From Corynebacterium kefirresidentii (GTDB lineage: Bacteria; Actinomycetota; Actinomycetes; Mycobacteriales; Mycobacteriaceae), in assembly GCA_002154655.1 (NCBI GenBank), contig NGUZ01000002.1:203575-267574 (forward strand): a stretch of 64,000 nt of DNA, given 5' to 3'. Below the pieces are notes generated by a model. That model did not search any database, was not told the DNA's origin, and saw only the letters and a program-made list of their open reading frames with translations. Below, one piece after another: positions 7,704-16,375 of this stretch. Numbering within the stretch: position 1 is the stretch's first letter; each line of letters starts with the position of its first letter. The position numbers were made by a program, and so were the translations under genes.

Positions 7704-8798
7704 ATGACTGAAGCAGTCACCACCCACGGTGCCAGCACGGATGCAGTGATTCTCGTTGGCGGTCGCGGTACCCGCCTGCGTCCACTAACCATCGGTACAC
7801 CGAAGCCGATGCTGCCGACGGCCAACTATCCGTTCCTGCAGCATCTTCTCGCCCGCATCAAGGCCGCCGGCATCGAGCACGTGGTCATGTCTACCTCATA
7901 TAAGGCTGAGGTCTTTGAGGAGTACTTCGGCGACGGTTCGGACCTCGGCCTGGAGATTGAGTACGTGGTGGAAGAGACCGCACTCGGTACCGGCGGCGGT
8001 ATCCGTAATGTCTACGACAAGCTGCGCAATGACACCGTCATGGTCTTCAACGGCGATGTGCTGTCCGGCATGGACCTGGAGGGAATCCTCACCACGCACC
8101 ATGACAAGGATGCCGATGTCACCATGCATCTGCTCAACGTGGCTGATCCTCGGGCCTTCGGCTGCGTGCCTACCGATTCCAATGGACGGGTAACCGCCTT
8201 CTTGGAAAAGACTGAGGACCCGCCGACCAACCAGATCAACGCCGGCTGCTACGTATTCAAGCGTTCGGTCATCGAGTCTATTCCGGCCAATCGCGTCGTC
8301 TCTGTCGAACGCGAGACTTTCCCGGGACTGCTGGCAGAAGGCCGCCTCGTCGTCGGTCACGTGGACAACTCCTACTGGCGCGACATGGGCCGCCCAGATG
8401 ACTTCACTCGCGGATCGTCGGACTTGGTGCGCGGCATTGCGCCTTCCCCGCTGATTGAAGGCAAGACCGGCGAGTCGTTGGTGGATCCTTCGGCCGGCAT
8501 CGCTGGTGGCGTGCTGCTGCTGTCCGGTACTGCCGTGGGCCGTGGCTCCGAGGTAGGCGCCGGATCTCGCCTCGAGGGCACCGTCGTCTTCGATGGCGTG
8601 CGCATTGAGCCAGGTGCCATCATTCATAACTCCATTATTGCCTCCGGCGCTCATATTGGCGCCAACGCGGTCATTGAAAACTGCGTCATTGGCGAGGGCG
8701 CCCACATCGGAGCGCGCTGCGAGCTTCTCGACGGCATGCGTGTCTTCCCCGGCGTTTCCATCCCGGACGCTGGAGTGCGTTTTAGCTCCGATGCTTAA
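7704..8798 (+). CDS. manC: mannose-1-phosphate guanylyltransferase (GDP-mannose pyrophosphorylase)
   Basis: It makes GDP-mannose from mannose-1-phosphate and GTP for lipomannan, lipoarabinomannan and PIM synthesis. The N-terminal nucleotidyltransferase domain has the signature VGGRGTRLRPLT with the pyrophosphorylase lysine soon after (TPKPML), FNGDVL for metal binding and EKTEDPPTNQINAG. Residues ~255-360 form a left-handed beta-helix of I/V-G-A-N repeats typical of this sugar nucleotidyltransferase class. The family overlaps with RmlA, but the neighbours (pmmA, manA, wbbL) and the synteny (Rv3264c) favour ManC. Start ATG 7704 follows AAGGAAG. Confidence 0.85.
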   Translation: MTEAVTTHGASTDAVILVGGRGTRLRPLTIGTPKPMLPTANYPFLQHLLARIKAAGIEHVVMSTSYKAEVFEEYFGDGSDLGLEIEYVVEETALGTGGGIRNVYDKLRNDTVMVFNGDVLSGMDLEGILTTHHDKDADVTMHLLNVADPRAFGCVPTDSNGRVTAFLEKTEDPPTNQINAGCYVFKRSVIESIPANRVVSVERETFPGLLAEGRLVVGHVDNSYWRDMGRPDDFTRGSSDLVRGIAPSPLIEGKTGESLVDPSAGIAGGVLLLSGTAVGRGSEVGAGSRLEGTVVFDGVRIEPGAIIHNSIIASGAHIGANAVIENCVIGEGAHIGARCELLDGMRVFPGVSIPDAGVRFSSDA

Positions 8799-8842
8799 CG
8801 CTTCTGCCGTGGGCTGAGCCATGCGATAAGTCCGACTGGGGT

Positions 8843-8884
8843 AGGCCGAACTGAGGACAATGCGTCTTTGGTTCGGCCTTTTTC
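8843..8884 (+). terminator. rho-independent terminator after manC
   Basis: AGGCCGAAC (8843-8851) pairs with GTTCGGCCT (8871-8879) and is followed by a T-tract. Confidence 0.8.
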
Positions 8885-9013
8885 ATGCGGAATTACTCAG
8901 CCTGTCCTTCTCAAGCTGCCACCATAATGCGAAATCTGTGCAGCGTTGCTGAGTACGTAGATCCCTTCTTTGAGAGATTGTGCGCGCGACACGCCGGAAT
9001 TTTCTGAAAATTG

Positions 9014-9077
9014 TTGACAGAAAAACGGGGTGCCACTACATGTAGTACCCCCTACCTACACCCCCGGTGGGGCGTAG
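9014..9077 (+). promoter_or_regulatory. probable whcD promoter with palindrome over -10 and leader hairpin
   Basis: TTGACA (9014-9019) is 17 bp from TACATG (9037-9042), which sits inside the perfect palindrome ACTACATGTAGT (9035-9046). Just downstream CTACaCCCC cggt GGGGcGTAG (about 9055-9076) could form a hairpin at the start of a ~250-nt leader. A second, weaker promoter-like pair (TTGACG...) occurs near 9152. The rest of 8885-9311 shows no gene. Confidence 0.45.
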
Positions 9078-9311
9078 TTGTTACAGATGTGACGTGTGGG
9101 GATCGTGTGCTGCGTTTTTGCCGAAAAGTGCGAAGAAGCCACTAATTCGGGTTGACGATATTTAGTGATCCGGTGTGAAATTACATCAGTGAAAGAAACA
9201 GCGGCCGACGCCGTTACTTCCACACCGGCCCGGCGGGGTTACCCAAAGGGAATGTGGTGTACGGTCGGTTGCACTGATTAGAATTACCCAACCTCGGAGA
9301 AAGGAAAAGGC

Positions 9312-9614
9312 GTGGACAAAATGGCTAATAACAACGCCATTCTCCGTGGCGGTGCTGCTGCAGAGATGTCACTCGATGAACTCTTCGGTGCCGTCGAGCA
9401 GGAGTGGCAGGACCAAGCGCTGTGTGCACAGACGGACCCTGAAGCATTCTTCCCTGAAAAGGGAGGTTCTACCCGTGAGGCTAAGCGCATTTGCCAGGCC
9501 TGCGCGGTGCGTGATGAATGCTTGGAGTACGCGCTGGAGCACGACGAGCGCTTCGGTATTTGGGGCGGGCTTTCGGACCGTGAGCGCCGCCGCCTCAAGC
9601 GCGAGATTGGATAA
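9312..9614 (+). CDS. whcD: WhiB2-type iron-sulfur transcription factor
   Basis: A 100-residue WhiB-like regulator. Cysteines at 38, 61, 64 and 70 (C-x22-C-x2-C-x5-C) bind a [4Fe-4S] cluster; GIWGG (82-86) is the WhiB turn; SDRERRRLKREIG is the basic DNA-binding tail. Its place between manC and the zincin/DUF3499/pmmA group is that of WhiB2/WhmD (WhcD in C. glutamicum), which controls cell division in actinobacteria. I chose GTG 9312, with GGAGAAAGGA upstream; ATG 9321 is possible. An unusually long upstream gap suggests a regulated leader. Confidence 0.9.
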   Translation: MDKMANNNAILRGGAAAEMSLDELFGAVEQEWQDQALCAQTDPEAFFPEKGGSTREAKRICQACAVRDECLEYALEHDERFGIWGGLSDRERRRLKREIG

Positions 9615-9625
9615 TTAAGGTGTCC

Positions 9626-9671
9626 AGAAAGGTCCCGGGCAAGCACATGACGTGCGGCCCGGGGCCTTTCT
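9626..9671. terminator. bidirectional terminator between whcD and the zincin-like gene
   Basis: AGAAAGGtCCCGGGC pairs with GCCCGGGgCCTTTCT around a ~15-nt loop between convergent genes. Confidence 0.8.
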
Positions 9672-9694
9672 GCTAGGTCATATCGTGAAGGTGG

Positions 9695-10165
9695 CTACCA
9701 GCTATAGCGTGGATCCACTTCCTCCGGATCCAAGTTGAGATAATTCGCCACGAGCGCGGTAATAACCGTACCTAGAAGCTCGGAACGCTCGGACGGGGTG
9801 GAAGCGCGCTGCTCGATGGGCATGCGGAAAATGACCAACCGGGCGCGCGTGGGGTGGCCTGCGGAGTCTACGCCGGCAGGAACCACGCGCCCGAGGGGGA
9901 CCGGCCCATCGGCGATAATCTCATCCGGGAGCACGGTCATATCGGGTGAGAGTCGCATGCGCGGAATGGTGTCTACGGCTAGGTCGAGGCCACGCAATTG
10001 CGGGGCGAAGGAGTTTTGGATGGGGGCATAGGCCTCCAAGACGGCCATGTCGAAGTGCTCGCGCGCGCTGCGGTAGCGCGGGGTCTGCTGGGGGAGGAGG
10101 GGTCCGCGCATGCCGTGGCCGTGTCGGTCGCGGGCGGGGCGGATATGCGGGCGAGCGGCGGTCAT
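9695..10165 (-). CDS. zincin-like metallopeptidase family protein lacking HExxH
   Basis: A 156-residue protein placed like Rv3259, between whiB2 and the DUF3499 gene. The overall pattern fits the PF06262 'zincin-like metallopeptidase' family: a short helix-rich start (YRSAREHFDMAVLEAY), a middle beta region ending RLVIFRMPIE, then a final helix. In active members that helix carries HExxH...; here it reads VITALVANYLNLDPEEVDP, with no zinc-binding histidines anywhere. It is therefore probably not a protease and may be a structural or binding protein. It is divergent from DUF3499. The N-terminal ~20 residues are basic and low in conservation, so the start could be Met19. Confidence 0.65.
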   Translation of the reverse strand: MTAARPHIRPARDRHGHGMRGPLLPQQTPRYRSAREHFDMAVLEAYAPIQNSFAPQLRGLDLAVDTIPRMRLSPDMTVLPDEIIADGPVPLGRVVPAGVDSAGHPTRARLVIFRMPIEQRASTPSERSELLGTVITALVANYLNLDPEEVDPRYSW

Positions 10166-10260
10166 GCCCTGATTCTAAGTCGCAGGTGGTCTGGATTTAG
10201 CGGAGCCACGCCGGGGCGAAGACTATCTAAATCTCAACTAAGGGTTTAGACTTATGCGCT

Positions 10261-10728
10261 GTGACTATTTCTCGCCATTGCTCCCGCCCAGGCTGCGGCC
10301 GCCCCGCCGTGGCGACATTGACCTATGCGTACGCGGACCAGACGGCCGTGGTCGGCCCGCTGGCGGAAGAAGAGAACCCGCACAGTTGGGACCTGTGCGC
10401 CACGCACCGCGATCGCATCTCGGCTCCGGTGGGCTGGGAGCTGGTGCGCGTCGATCGCATCGAGCTGGATGAGGAAGACGATTTGATGGCCCTGGCAGAG
10501 GCGGTCAAGGAAGACGGCCGCGTGACCACCGGCTTGGTCGATGACGGTAGCGCCGGTTCGGGGGCAGACCCTATCGACTATTCCGCGACCTTTGATGGCG
10601 CTGACCCAGCTAATTCGAATCACCCGGTCTTTCGTACCCGTCGCGTGGCTTATGCCAAAAAGGCCCGCCGTGCCCACCTTTCGGTTGTACCCGATGAAAC
10701 AACGCCGGCGGAATCGGAACTGGACTGA
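10261..10728 (+). CDS. DUF3499 family protein
   Basis: A 155-residue actinobacterial protein of unknown role. The N-terminus HCSRPGCGRPAVATLTY and the later DLCATHRDRI give Cys8, Cys12, Cys47 and a nearby His, a likely zinc site. After residue ~90 the sequence is acidic and low in complexity, with a basic stretch RTRRVAYAKKARRAHL near the end. The order DUF3499-pmmA matches Rv3258c-Rv3257c. GTG 10261 follows TAGACT at 8 nt, so the message may be leaderless. pmmA begins 54 bp after the stop and is probably co-transcribed. Confidence 0.8.
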   Translation: MTISRHCSRPGCGRPAVATLTYAYADQTAVVGPLAEEENPHSWDLCATHRDRISAPVGWELVRVDRIELDEEDDLMALAEAVKEDGRVTTGLVDDGSAGSGADPIDYSATFDGADPANSNHPVFRTRRVAYAKKARRAHLSVVPDETTPAESELD

Positions 10729-10782
10729 CACGGACCCCGCAGTGCGGTAGTTTCCCTGCGGGCGAGAGTACTATTGCTGGGT

Positions 10783-12150
10783 ATGCGAACTCGTGAGCAG
10801 CTTGATGCAGTAATTAAGGCCTATGACGTCCGTGGCGTGGTGGGCGAAGATATCGATGAAAACTTCGTGCGCGATACGGGCGCTGCGTTTGCCGCCATCT
10901 TGCGTGAGGAAGGCGAAAATATCGTGGCCGTCGGCCACGATATGCGTCCCTCCTCACCGTCTTTGGCGCGCGCCTTCGCTGAGGGTGTGACCTCGCAGGG
11001 GCTCAATGTGACCCTGTTGGGGCTGACCTCTACCGACGAGCTTTACTACGCCGCTGGTTCCCTGGAGTGCGCGGGCGCTATGTTTACCGCCTCCCACAAC
11101 CCAGCCAAGTACAACGGAATTAAGCTCTGTCGCGCCGGCGCAGTTCCTGTGGGCCAGGAGACTGGTTTGGGGCAGATTAAGCAGATGCTTATCGAAGGCA
11201 CCCCTGAGTACACCGGCACTGAAGGTGCGATTGCAGAGCAGGAGATCCTGGCTGGCTATGCGGACTTCCTCCGCAAGCTGGTGCCGTTGGAGGATTCCAA
11301 GCCTCTCGTCGTGGCTGTAGATGCCGCCAATGGTATGGGTGGCCACACCGTGCCGGCTGTCTTCGATGGCCTGCCTTTCGAGGTTCGCGATTTGTACTTC
11401 GAACTTGACGGTACCTTCCCGAACCACGAGGCTAATCCGCTGGACCCGAAGAACCTAGTGGATCTGCAGAAGTTCACCGTGGAACAGAAAGCCGACATTG
11501 GCTTGGCGTTCGATGGCGATGCGGATCGCTGCTTCGTCGTGGATGAAAAAGGCCAGCCGGTTTCCCCGTCTGCCATTTGCGCGTTGGTGGCAGGACGCTA
11601 CTTGGATAAGTTCCCCGGCGCTACCATCATCCACAACTTGATTACCTCTAAGACCGTGCCGGAGCTCATCAAGGAAAAGGGCGGCACCCCAGTGCGCACC
11701 CGCGTGGGTCACTCCTTCATTAAGGCCCAGATGGCTGAGCACAAGGCCGCCTTCGGTGGTGAGCATTCCGCGCACTATTACTTCCAGGAGTTCTGGAATG
11801 CTGATTCCGGCATGCTTGCCGCTATGCACGTGCTGGCAGCGCTCGGCCAGTCTGATAAACCGCTGAGCGAGCTCATGGCAGAATACTCCCGCTATGAAGC
11901 CTCTGGTGAGATCAATTCCACCGTGGAGGACCAGAAGGCCGCTACCCAGGCAGTGCTGGATGAGCTGGCGGATAAAATTGAGTCCGTCGATGAGCTGGAT
12001 GGTGTGACCGTCGAGCTCAAGGGAACAGAGGCCTGGTTTAACGTACGCGCCTCCAATACGGAGCCGCTGCTGCGTCTCAATGTGGAGGCAAAGACCGCCG
12101 ACGAGGTTCAGTCCATCGTCGACGAAGTCCTCGCCATCATCCGCCGTTAA
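10783..12150 (+). CDS. pmmA: phosphomannomutase/phosphoglucomutase
   Basis: It converts mannose-6-phosphate to mannose-1-phosphate, the substrate of ManC. All four catalytic loops of the alpha-D-phosphohexomutase family are visible: FTASHNPAKYNGIKL with the phosphoserine, FDGDADRCFVVD for Mg2+, GGEHSAHYYF for sugar discrimination and RASNTEPLLRLNVEA for phosphate binding. Length (455 residues) is normal. ATG 10783 (MRTREQLDAVIKAYDVRGV) fits the family start better than TTG 10774. Its stop overlaps the stop of convergent fprA by 2 bp, an abrupt junction with the sulfite cluster. Confidence 0.88.
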   Translation: MRTREQLDAVIKAYDVRGVVGEDIDENFVRDTGAAFAAILREEGENIVAVGHDMRPSSPSLARAFAEGVTSQGLNVTLLGLTSTDELYYAAGSLECAGAMFTASHNPAKYNGIKLCRAGAVPVGQETGLGQIKQMLIEGTPEYTGTEGAIAEQEILAGYADFLRKLVPLEDSKPLVVAVDAANGMGGHTVPAVFDGLPFEVRDLYFELDGTFPNHEANPLDPKNLVDLQKFTVEQKADIGLAFDGDADRCFVVDEKGQPVSPSAICALVAGRYLDKFPGATIIHNLITSKTVPELIKEKGGTPVRTRVGHSFIKAQMAEHKAAFGGEHSAHYYFQEFWNADSGMLAAMHVLAALGQSDKPLSELMAEYSRYEASGEINSTVEDQKAATQAVLDELADKIESVDELDGVTVELKGTEAWFNVRASNTEPLLRLNVEAKTADEVQSIVDEVLAIIRR

Positions 12151-13502
12151 ATCTCGGCGCGCGAGTGGGAGACCATGTCCTCCCACTCCACGAACTTCTT
12201 GCGTTCGCGGCCCTCGCGTTCGCCCAGTGCGCGCTCGGCCGCGTCCAAACGCTGCCAGTCCTGCCACGTCAGGTATTCGATTCCCCGCTCGCTAAGAACC
12301 TCGGTGATATCTGCGGCGCTGAAAGGGGAGGGGAGGGTGCCGGAGGCGGCGTCGGCAAGCAGCATGCCAATCGTTTCCGTGGCATCGGACTTGGTATTGC
12401 CAATGAGCCCCACTGGCCCGCGCTTAATCCACCCGGTGGTGTACAGGCCCGGAACTACTTCGCCGGCCGCATCGATGACATGGCCGCCATCATTATTGAT
12501 GACGTTTTTGTCCTCGTTAAAGGGCACGCCATCGACCACATCGGAGCGGTAGCCGGTGGCGAAATAGACCGCCTGGACCGGCCATTCGGTGAACTTCCCG
12601 GTACCGTGCACGCTGCCATCTCCATTAAGGGCGGTGCGCTCGGTCTTAATTCCGCAGACTTTGCCGTCTTTCCCCAAAATCTCCACCGGCTGCTCAAAGA
12701 GGTGAATCTGCAGGGTGTGCGGTGCCTCTTTAGGGTCGCGGATGGCGTATTGTTCAAGCACCTGACATACCAAGTCGGTGGACTTGCTTTCTTGGCGCGC
12801 GGCCAGCGAGGCTTCGTCATAGTCGATGTCCTCGGGGGAGACCACGACATTAATGGACTCGGAATGGTCCAGCTCCTTGAGCTCCTGCGGGGTGAACTTG
12901 GCCTGCGCCGGGCCGCGGCGGCCGAAGACGCGCACGGTCTCGGCCTGGTTCTGGGCCAGGGAATCGTAGACATTATCGGGGATTTCGGTCACCTTGAGCT
13001 CGTCACCGGTCTTGGACAGGATGCGGGAGACATCAAGGCCCACGTTACCCACGCCGATGACTGCAACCTCCTTGGCAGAAAGATCCCAGTCCCTCTCGAA
13101 GCGCGGGTTGCCATCGTAGAAGCCCACGAACTCGCCGGCACCATGTACGCCGTCGAGGTCCGCGCCGGGGATGTCGCGGTGGCGGTCGCCCACGGCGCCG
13201 GTGGCAAAGATCACGGCATCATAATGCTGCTGCAGCTCATCGACGGTGATATCCCGGCCGATGTGCACGTTGGTCAGCAGGCGAATCTGCTCCGTATCGA
13301 GTACGCGGTGGAGGGATTTAATGATGCCTTTAATGCGCGGATGGTCCGGTGCTACGCCGTAACGGATGAGGCCAAAGGGGGCGGGCATCTGTTCAATGAG
13401 GTCAATCTGTACCTCACCACCGGTCTTTTTTACCAAGATGTCGGAGGCATAGATGCCGGCCGGGCCGGCACCGATAACGGCTACTTTTAAGGGCTGATTC
13501 AT
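12147..13502 (-). CDS. fprA: ferredoxin/NADP+ reductase, FprA/adrenodoxin-reductase type
   Basis: A 451-residue flavoenzyme moving electrons from NADPH to ferredoxin. The FAD site GAGPAGIYASDILVKK is at the N-terminus, the NADPH site GVGNVGLDVSRIL near residue 155, and the C-terminal ATGYRSD / GWIKRGPVGLIGNTKSDA block is characteristic of adrenodoxin-reductase-like enzymes. It is divergent from cysI across 250 bp, as fpr2 is beside cysI in C. glutamicum, so its likely job is to supply reduced ferredoxin for sulfite reduction. Confidence 0.88.
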   Translation of the reverse strand: MNQPLKVAVIGAGPAGIYASDILVKKTGGEVQIDLIEQMPAPFGLIRYGVAPDHPRIKGIIKSLHRVLDTEQIRLLTNVHIGRDITVDELQQHYDAVIFATGAVGDRHRDIPGADLDGVHGAGEFVGFYDGNPRFERDWDLSAKEVAVIGVGNVGLDVSRILSKTGDELKVTEIPDNVYDSLAQNQAETVRVFGRRGPAQAKFTPQELKELDHSESINVVVSPEDIDYDEASLAARQESKSTDLVCQVLEQYAIRDPKEAPHTLQIHLFEQPVEILGKDGKVCGIKTERTALNGDGSVHGTGKFTEWPVQAVYFATGYRSDVVDGVPFNEDKNVINNDGGHVIDAAGEVVPGLYTTGWIKRGPVGLIGNTKSDATETIGMLLADAASGTLPSPFSAADITEVLSERGIEYLTWQDWQRLDAAERALGEREGRERKKFVEWEDMVSHSRAEI

Positions 13503-13754
13503 GCTACACGAATGCCTTTCTCTTTCCTGCGGGGCTAGACCGCTGGGTTCATTTTCTTTGCCTTATTCTTCTGGCAATTGAACCGTCTGGTCTAGGTTGC
13601 GGCAAGGCTATGAATTAGTTTCTAAAAATGTTCTGACTTTTGTGCAGGTTATGGCGATTTTTTACTTGAAAATAAAAAAGACCGCTTTGTCTGTCTGATT
13701 TAGACGGGTAGGTTGTCTTTCAATACTTAGGAAAGGCAGGTTGAGATCTACACC
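13503..13754. promoter_or_regulatory. fprA-cysI divergent control region
   Basis: This 252-bp gap serves both promoters. TAGAC-N6-GTTCA (13536-13551) is close to the McbR box TAGAC-N6-GTCTA, and a small dyad GTCT-GATTT-AGAC lies at 13693-13705, about 50 bp before cysI. Sulfur genes in corynebacteria are controlled by McbR and CysR; assignment to either is inference. AGGAAAGG precedes the cysI start. Confidence 0.35.
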
Positions 13755-15431
13755 ATGACCACCGCGACTAATACCAAGCGCACACCCCGCGCCAAGAAGC
13801 CCGAAGGCCAATGGAAGATTGACGGTACCAAGCCCCTCAATAACGATGAGGTAATTAAGCAGGAGGATGGTGGGCTTTCTGCCAAGCAGCGCGTCATCGA
13901 TATCTATTCCAAACAAGGATTTTCCTCGATCCCTTCTGATGACCTAGCTCCTCGGTTCAAGTGGTTGGGCCTTTATACCCAGCGCAACCAGAACTTGGGC
14001 GGCGAGATGACCGCTAAGCTTTCTAACGCTGAGCTGCAGGATGAGTACTTCATGATGCGCGTGCGCTTCGATGGCGGCCGCGCCGATCCTGCCAAGCTGC
14101 GCGCCGTGGGTGAAATCTCGCGCGATTATGCCCGCTCCACCGCGGATTTTACCGACCGCCAAAATATCCAGCTGCACTGGATTCGCATCGAGGATGTCCC
14201 CACCATTTGGGACAAGCTTGAGTCGGTGGAGCTGAGCACGCTTATGGGGTGCGGCGACGTGCCCCGCGTTATCCTGGGCTCGCCTGTCGCGGGCGTGGCA
14301 GAGGACGAGATTATCGATGCCACCCCGGCCATTGAAGAGATCAAAAATAATTACCTGCCGCGTGAGGAGTTCCATAACCTACCGCGCAAATTCAAAACCG
14401 CCATCTCTGGCAACTCCCGTCAGGACGTCACGCACGAGATTCAAGACGTCGCCTTCGTAGGCGTGAATCATCCGGAGTACGGCCCCGGATTCGATTGCTT
14501 TGTTGGCGGGGGCCTTTCCACTAACCCGATGCTCTCGCAGTCCCTTGGTGCATGGGTTCCCCTAGAGCGTGTGCCTGAGGTGTGGGCCGGTGTGGTCGGC
14601 ATCTTCCGTGACTACGGCTTCCGCCGTAATCGTAACCGCGCCCGCCTGAAGTTCTTGGTGGCTAAGTGGGGCATTGAAAAGTTCCGCCAAGTGTTGGAAG
14701 AGGAATACCTAGATGAGCCGCTGCTGGATGGCGTCCCGTTGGAAGTCGAGCCCGGCTCCCGCGATCATCTTGGCGTGCACCGCCAAAAGGACGGCAAGTT
14801 CTACGTGGGCGTGAAGCCTACAGTGGGCCATGCCACCGGCGAACAGCTCATCGCTATCGCAGACGTGGCTGAGAAATTCGGGATTAGCCGTATTCGCACT
14901 ACCCCGATGAAAGAGCTGCTTTTCCTCGACGTCGATGAAGAGGACATCCCGAGCCTATCCCGTGCGCTCGACGAGACCGGCCTGTATTCCCAGCCATCCG
15001 AGTTTCGCCGTGGCGTCATCTCCTGCACCGGGCTGGAGTTCTGCAAGCTCGCGCACGTGACCACCAAGGCCCGCGCCATCGAGTTGGTGGACATCCTGGA
15101 AGACACCCTGGGTGATCTGGATGTGCCGATTTCCATCGCGCTCAACGGCTGCCCCAACGCCTGTGCGCGTTCGCAGGTAGCAGACATTGGCCTGAAGGGG
15201 CAGATCGTCACTGATTCCGAGGGCAACCGTGTCGAGGGTTTCCAGGTCCATCTAGGCGGCGCCCTTGGCCTGTCTCCGGACTGGGGCCGCAAGCTGCGTG
15301 GCCACAAGGTCGTGGCCGATGAGGTGCCTGAGTACGTCATTCGCTTGGTCAACAAATACAAGGAACAGCGCGAGGAAGGTGAGCAGTTCCGCCACTGGGT
15401 CTTGCGCGCAGCTGAGGAGGACTTGCAGTGA
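13755..15431 (+). CDS. cysI: assimilatory ferredoxin-dependent sulfite reductase
   Basis: It reduces sulfite to sulfide with six electrons using siroheme and a [4Fe-4S] cluster. The cluster and siroheme ligands are seen as CTGLEFC near residue 420 and NGCPNAC near residue 460. The two ferrite-reductase-like repeats are complete, and the length (558) equals SirA/CysI of actinobacteria rather than the NADPH-type hemoprotein. Arg and Lys residues for siroheme and sulfite are present in blocks such as TDRQNIQLHW and RNRARLKFLV. It starts the cysI-cysX-chelatase-cysZ operon with 4-bp or smaller overlaps. The activation genes cysH/D/N found next to cysX in C. glutamicum are absent. Confidence 0.88.
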   Translation: MTTATNTKRTPRAKKPEGQWKIDGTKPLNNDEVIKQEDGGLSAKQRVIDIYSKQGFSSIPSDDLAPRFKWLGLYTQRNQNLGGEMTAKLSNAELQDEYFMMRVRFDGGRADPAKLRAVGEISRDYARSTADFTDRQNIQLHWIRIEDVPTIWDKLESVELSTLMGCGDVPRVILGSPVAGVAEDEIIDATPAIEEIKNNYLPREEFHNLPRKFKTAISGNSRQDVTHEIQDVAFVGVNHPEYGPGFDCFVGGGLSTNPMLSQSLGAWVPLERVPEVWAGVVGIFRDYGFRRNRNRARLKFLVAKWGIEKFRQVLEEEYLDEPLLDGVPLEVEPGSRDHLGVHRQKDGKFYVGVKPTVGHATGEQLIAIADVAEKFGISRIRTTPMKELLFLDVDEEDIPSLSRALDETGLYSQPSEFRRGVISCTGLEFCKLAHVTTKARAIELVDILEDTLGDLDVPISIALNGCPNACARSQVADIGLKGQIVTDSEGNRVEGFQVHLGGALGLSPDWGRKLRGHKVVADEVPEYVIRLVNKYKEQREEGEQFRHWVLRAAEEDLQ

Positions 15432-15679
15432 ATTTTCGCCGCCAGCCCAATCCCAACCGCAACCATCCCAGCTTCTGCCCGTATTGCGCCGGAACCGACC
15501 TCTTTCCGGACGAGGAAGACGACTTTGCCTGGAAATGCCAGGAATGCTTGCGGATTTTCTCCGTGCGTTTCCACGGCCAGGACGATGCCCCGGTAGCCCC
15601 TGCACCGGCCGTGTCCTCCAACGAAGCACTGAAGCGTTCGCTTGCCCGCCGCGGCCACACCACGGCGCCAAAGGCTTAA
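15428..15679 (+). CDS. cysX: CysX-like small zinc-ribbon/ferredoxin-like protein
   Basis: An 83-residue protein overlapping the cysI stop (GTGA). SFCPYCAGTDLF and WKCQECLRIF give CxxC-x~17-CxxC, more a zinc ribbon (rubredoxin-like) than a ferredoxin. The C-terminus is Ala/Pro-rich and probably disordered. CysX of C. glutamicum, in the same position, is thought to help electron delivery to CysI; that function is carried over by context only. Confidence 0.75.
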   Translation: MNFRRQPNPNRNHPSFCPYCAGTDLFPDEEDDFAWKCQECLRIFSVRFHGQDDAPVAPAPAVSSNEALKRSLARRGHTTAPKA

Positions 15680-15688
15680 GGATGCCCC

Positions 15689-16375
15689 ATGCCCGCACTT
15701 ATTACCCTGTCTCACGGTTCACGGCATCCGGGTGCTGCGGCCGGAATTGAGCGTTTGACCCAGGCCACGGGCCTGCGTCCAGCTCGTGCGGCGCACCTGG
15801 AATTCAACGAGCCCGACCTCACCGCGGCCGCGCTCGAGCTTGCCCAGGTGGGGGAGACCGAGGCAATTGTGGTTCCCCTGCTTTTCACCCAGGGTTACCA
15901 CCAGCGCGTTGATGTTCCGCGCGCGCTTGCCGCAGCCTCCCAGACCTCACACTTGTCCCTCCACCTCGCCGCAGGCCTCGGCACTGGCGAGGACCTCGCC
16001 CATGTGCTCGCCTCACGTACCCGGCCCGGCGACGCCCACGTGGTCATCTATTCCGTTGGTTCTTCCGATTCAGCGGCGAATGATGCCATCCGTGAGCTCG
16101 CCCACCGCACCTTCGCGCTCACCGGCGTACCCGCGACGGTGGAATTTGCTACCCGTGGTGGTCGCGAGGGGATCGTGCGCCTGTGCCGCGAGCATGCGGC
16201 ACCTAAGCGCGTGCGCGTCATACCGCTCTTTGTCACCGAGGGGCTGCTCCTAGACCGCTTGGCGGGTGTTCCCGCGACCGTTGAACACCCGCTCGGCACT
16301 GATCTTTCAGGCCTCGTCGCAGACCGTTTTCATCATGCACGCCGCGGCGCACAGGAGGTATTCGCGCCATGCTAA
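15689..16375 (+). CDS. CbiX-type sirohydrochlorin chelatase
   Basis: A 228-residue class II chelatase that would insert Fe2+ into sirohydrochlorin to give siroheme for CysI. The motif ITLSHGSRHPGA holds the metal-binding His near the N-terminus, and FTQGYHQRVDVP and IPLFVTEGLLLDRL are the conserved blocks of the two related half-domains. It follows cysX by 9 bp and overlaps cysZ by 7 bp. Together with cobA (17.5-18.3 kb) it completes siroheme synthesis from uroporphyrinogen III except for the precorrin-2 dehydrogenase step, which is not in the window. Confidence 0.82.
   Translation: MPALITLSHGSRHPGAAAGIERLTQATGLRPARAAHLEFNEPDLTAAALELAQVGETEAIVVPLLFTQGYHQRVDVPRALAAASQTSHLSLHLAAGLGTGEDLAHVLASRTRPGDAHVVIYSVGSSDSAANDAIRELAHRTFALTGVPATVEFATRGGREGIVRLCREHAAPKRVRVIPLFVTEGLLLDRLAGVPATVEHPLGTDLSGLVADRFHHARRGAQEVFAPC

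Noticed and set aside
7896-8822. 308-codon minus-strand frame antisense to manC
   Set aside because: manC is complete and conserved; the antisense product shows no family features.
9165-9190. GlxR/CRP-like site TGTGAAATTACATCAG upstream of whcD
   Set aside because: Only the left half matches TGTGA-N6-TCACA; the right half does not.
12165-13490. 441-codon plus-strand frame antisense to fprA
   Set aside because: The fprA frame has full FAD/NADPH motifs; the antisense frame is a shadow of GC-rich codon use.
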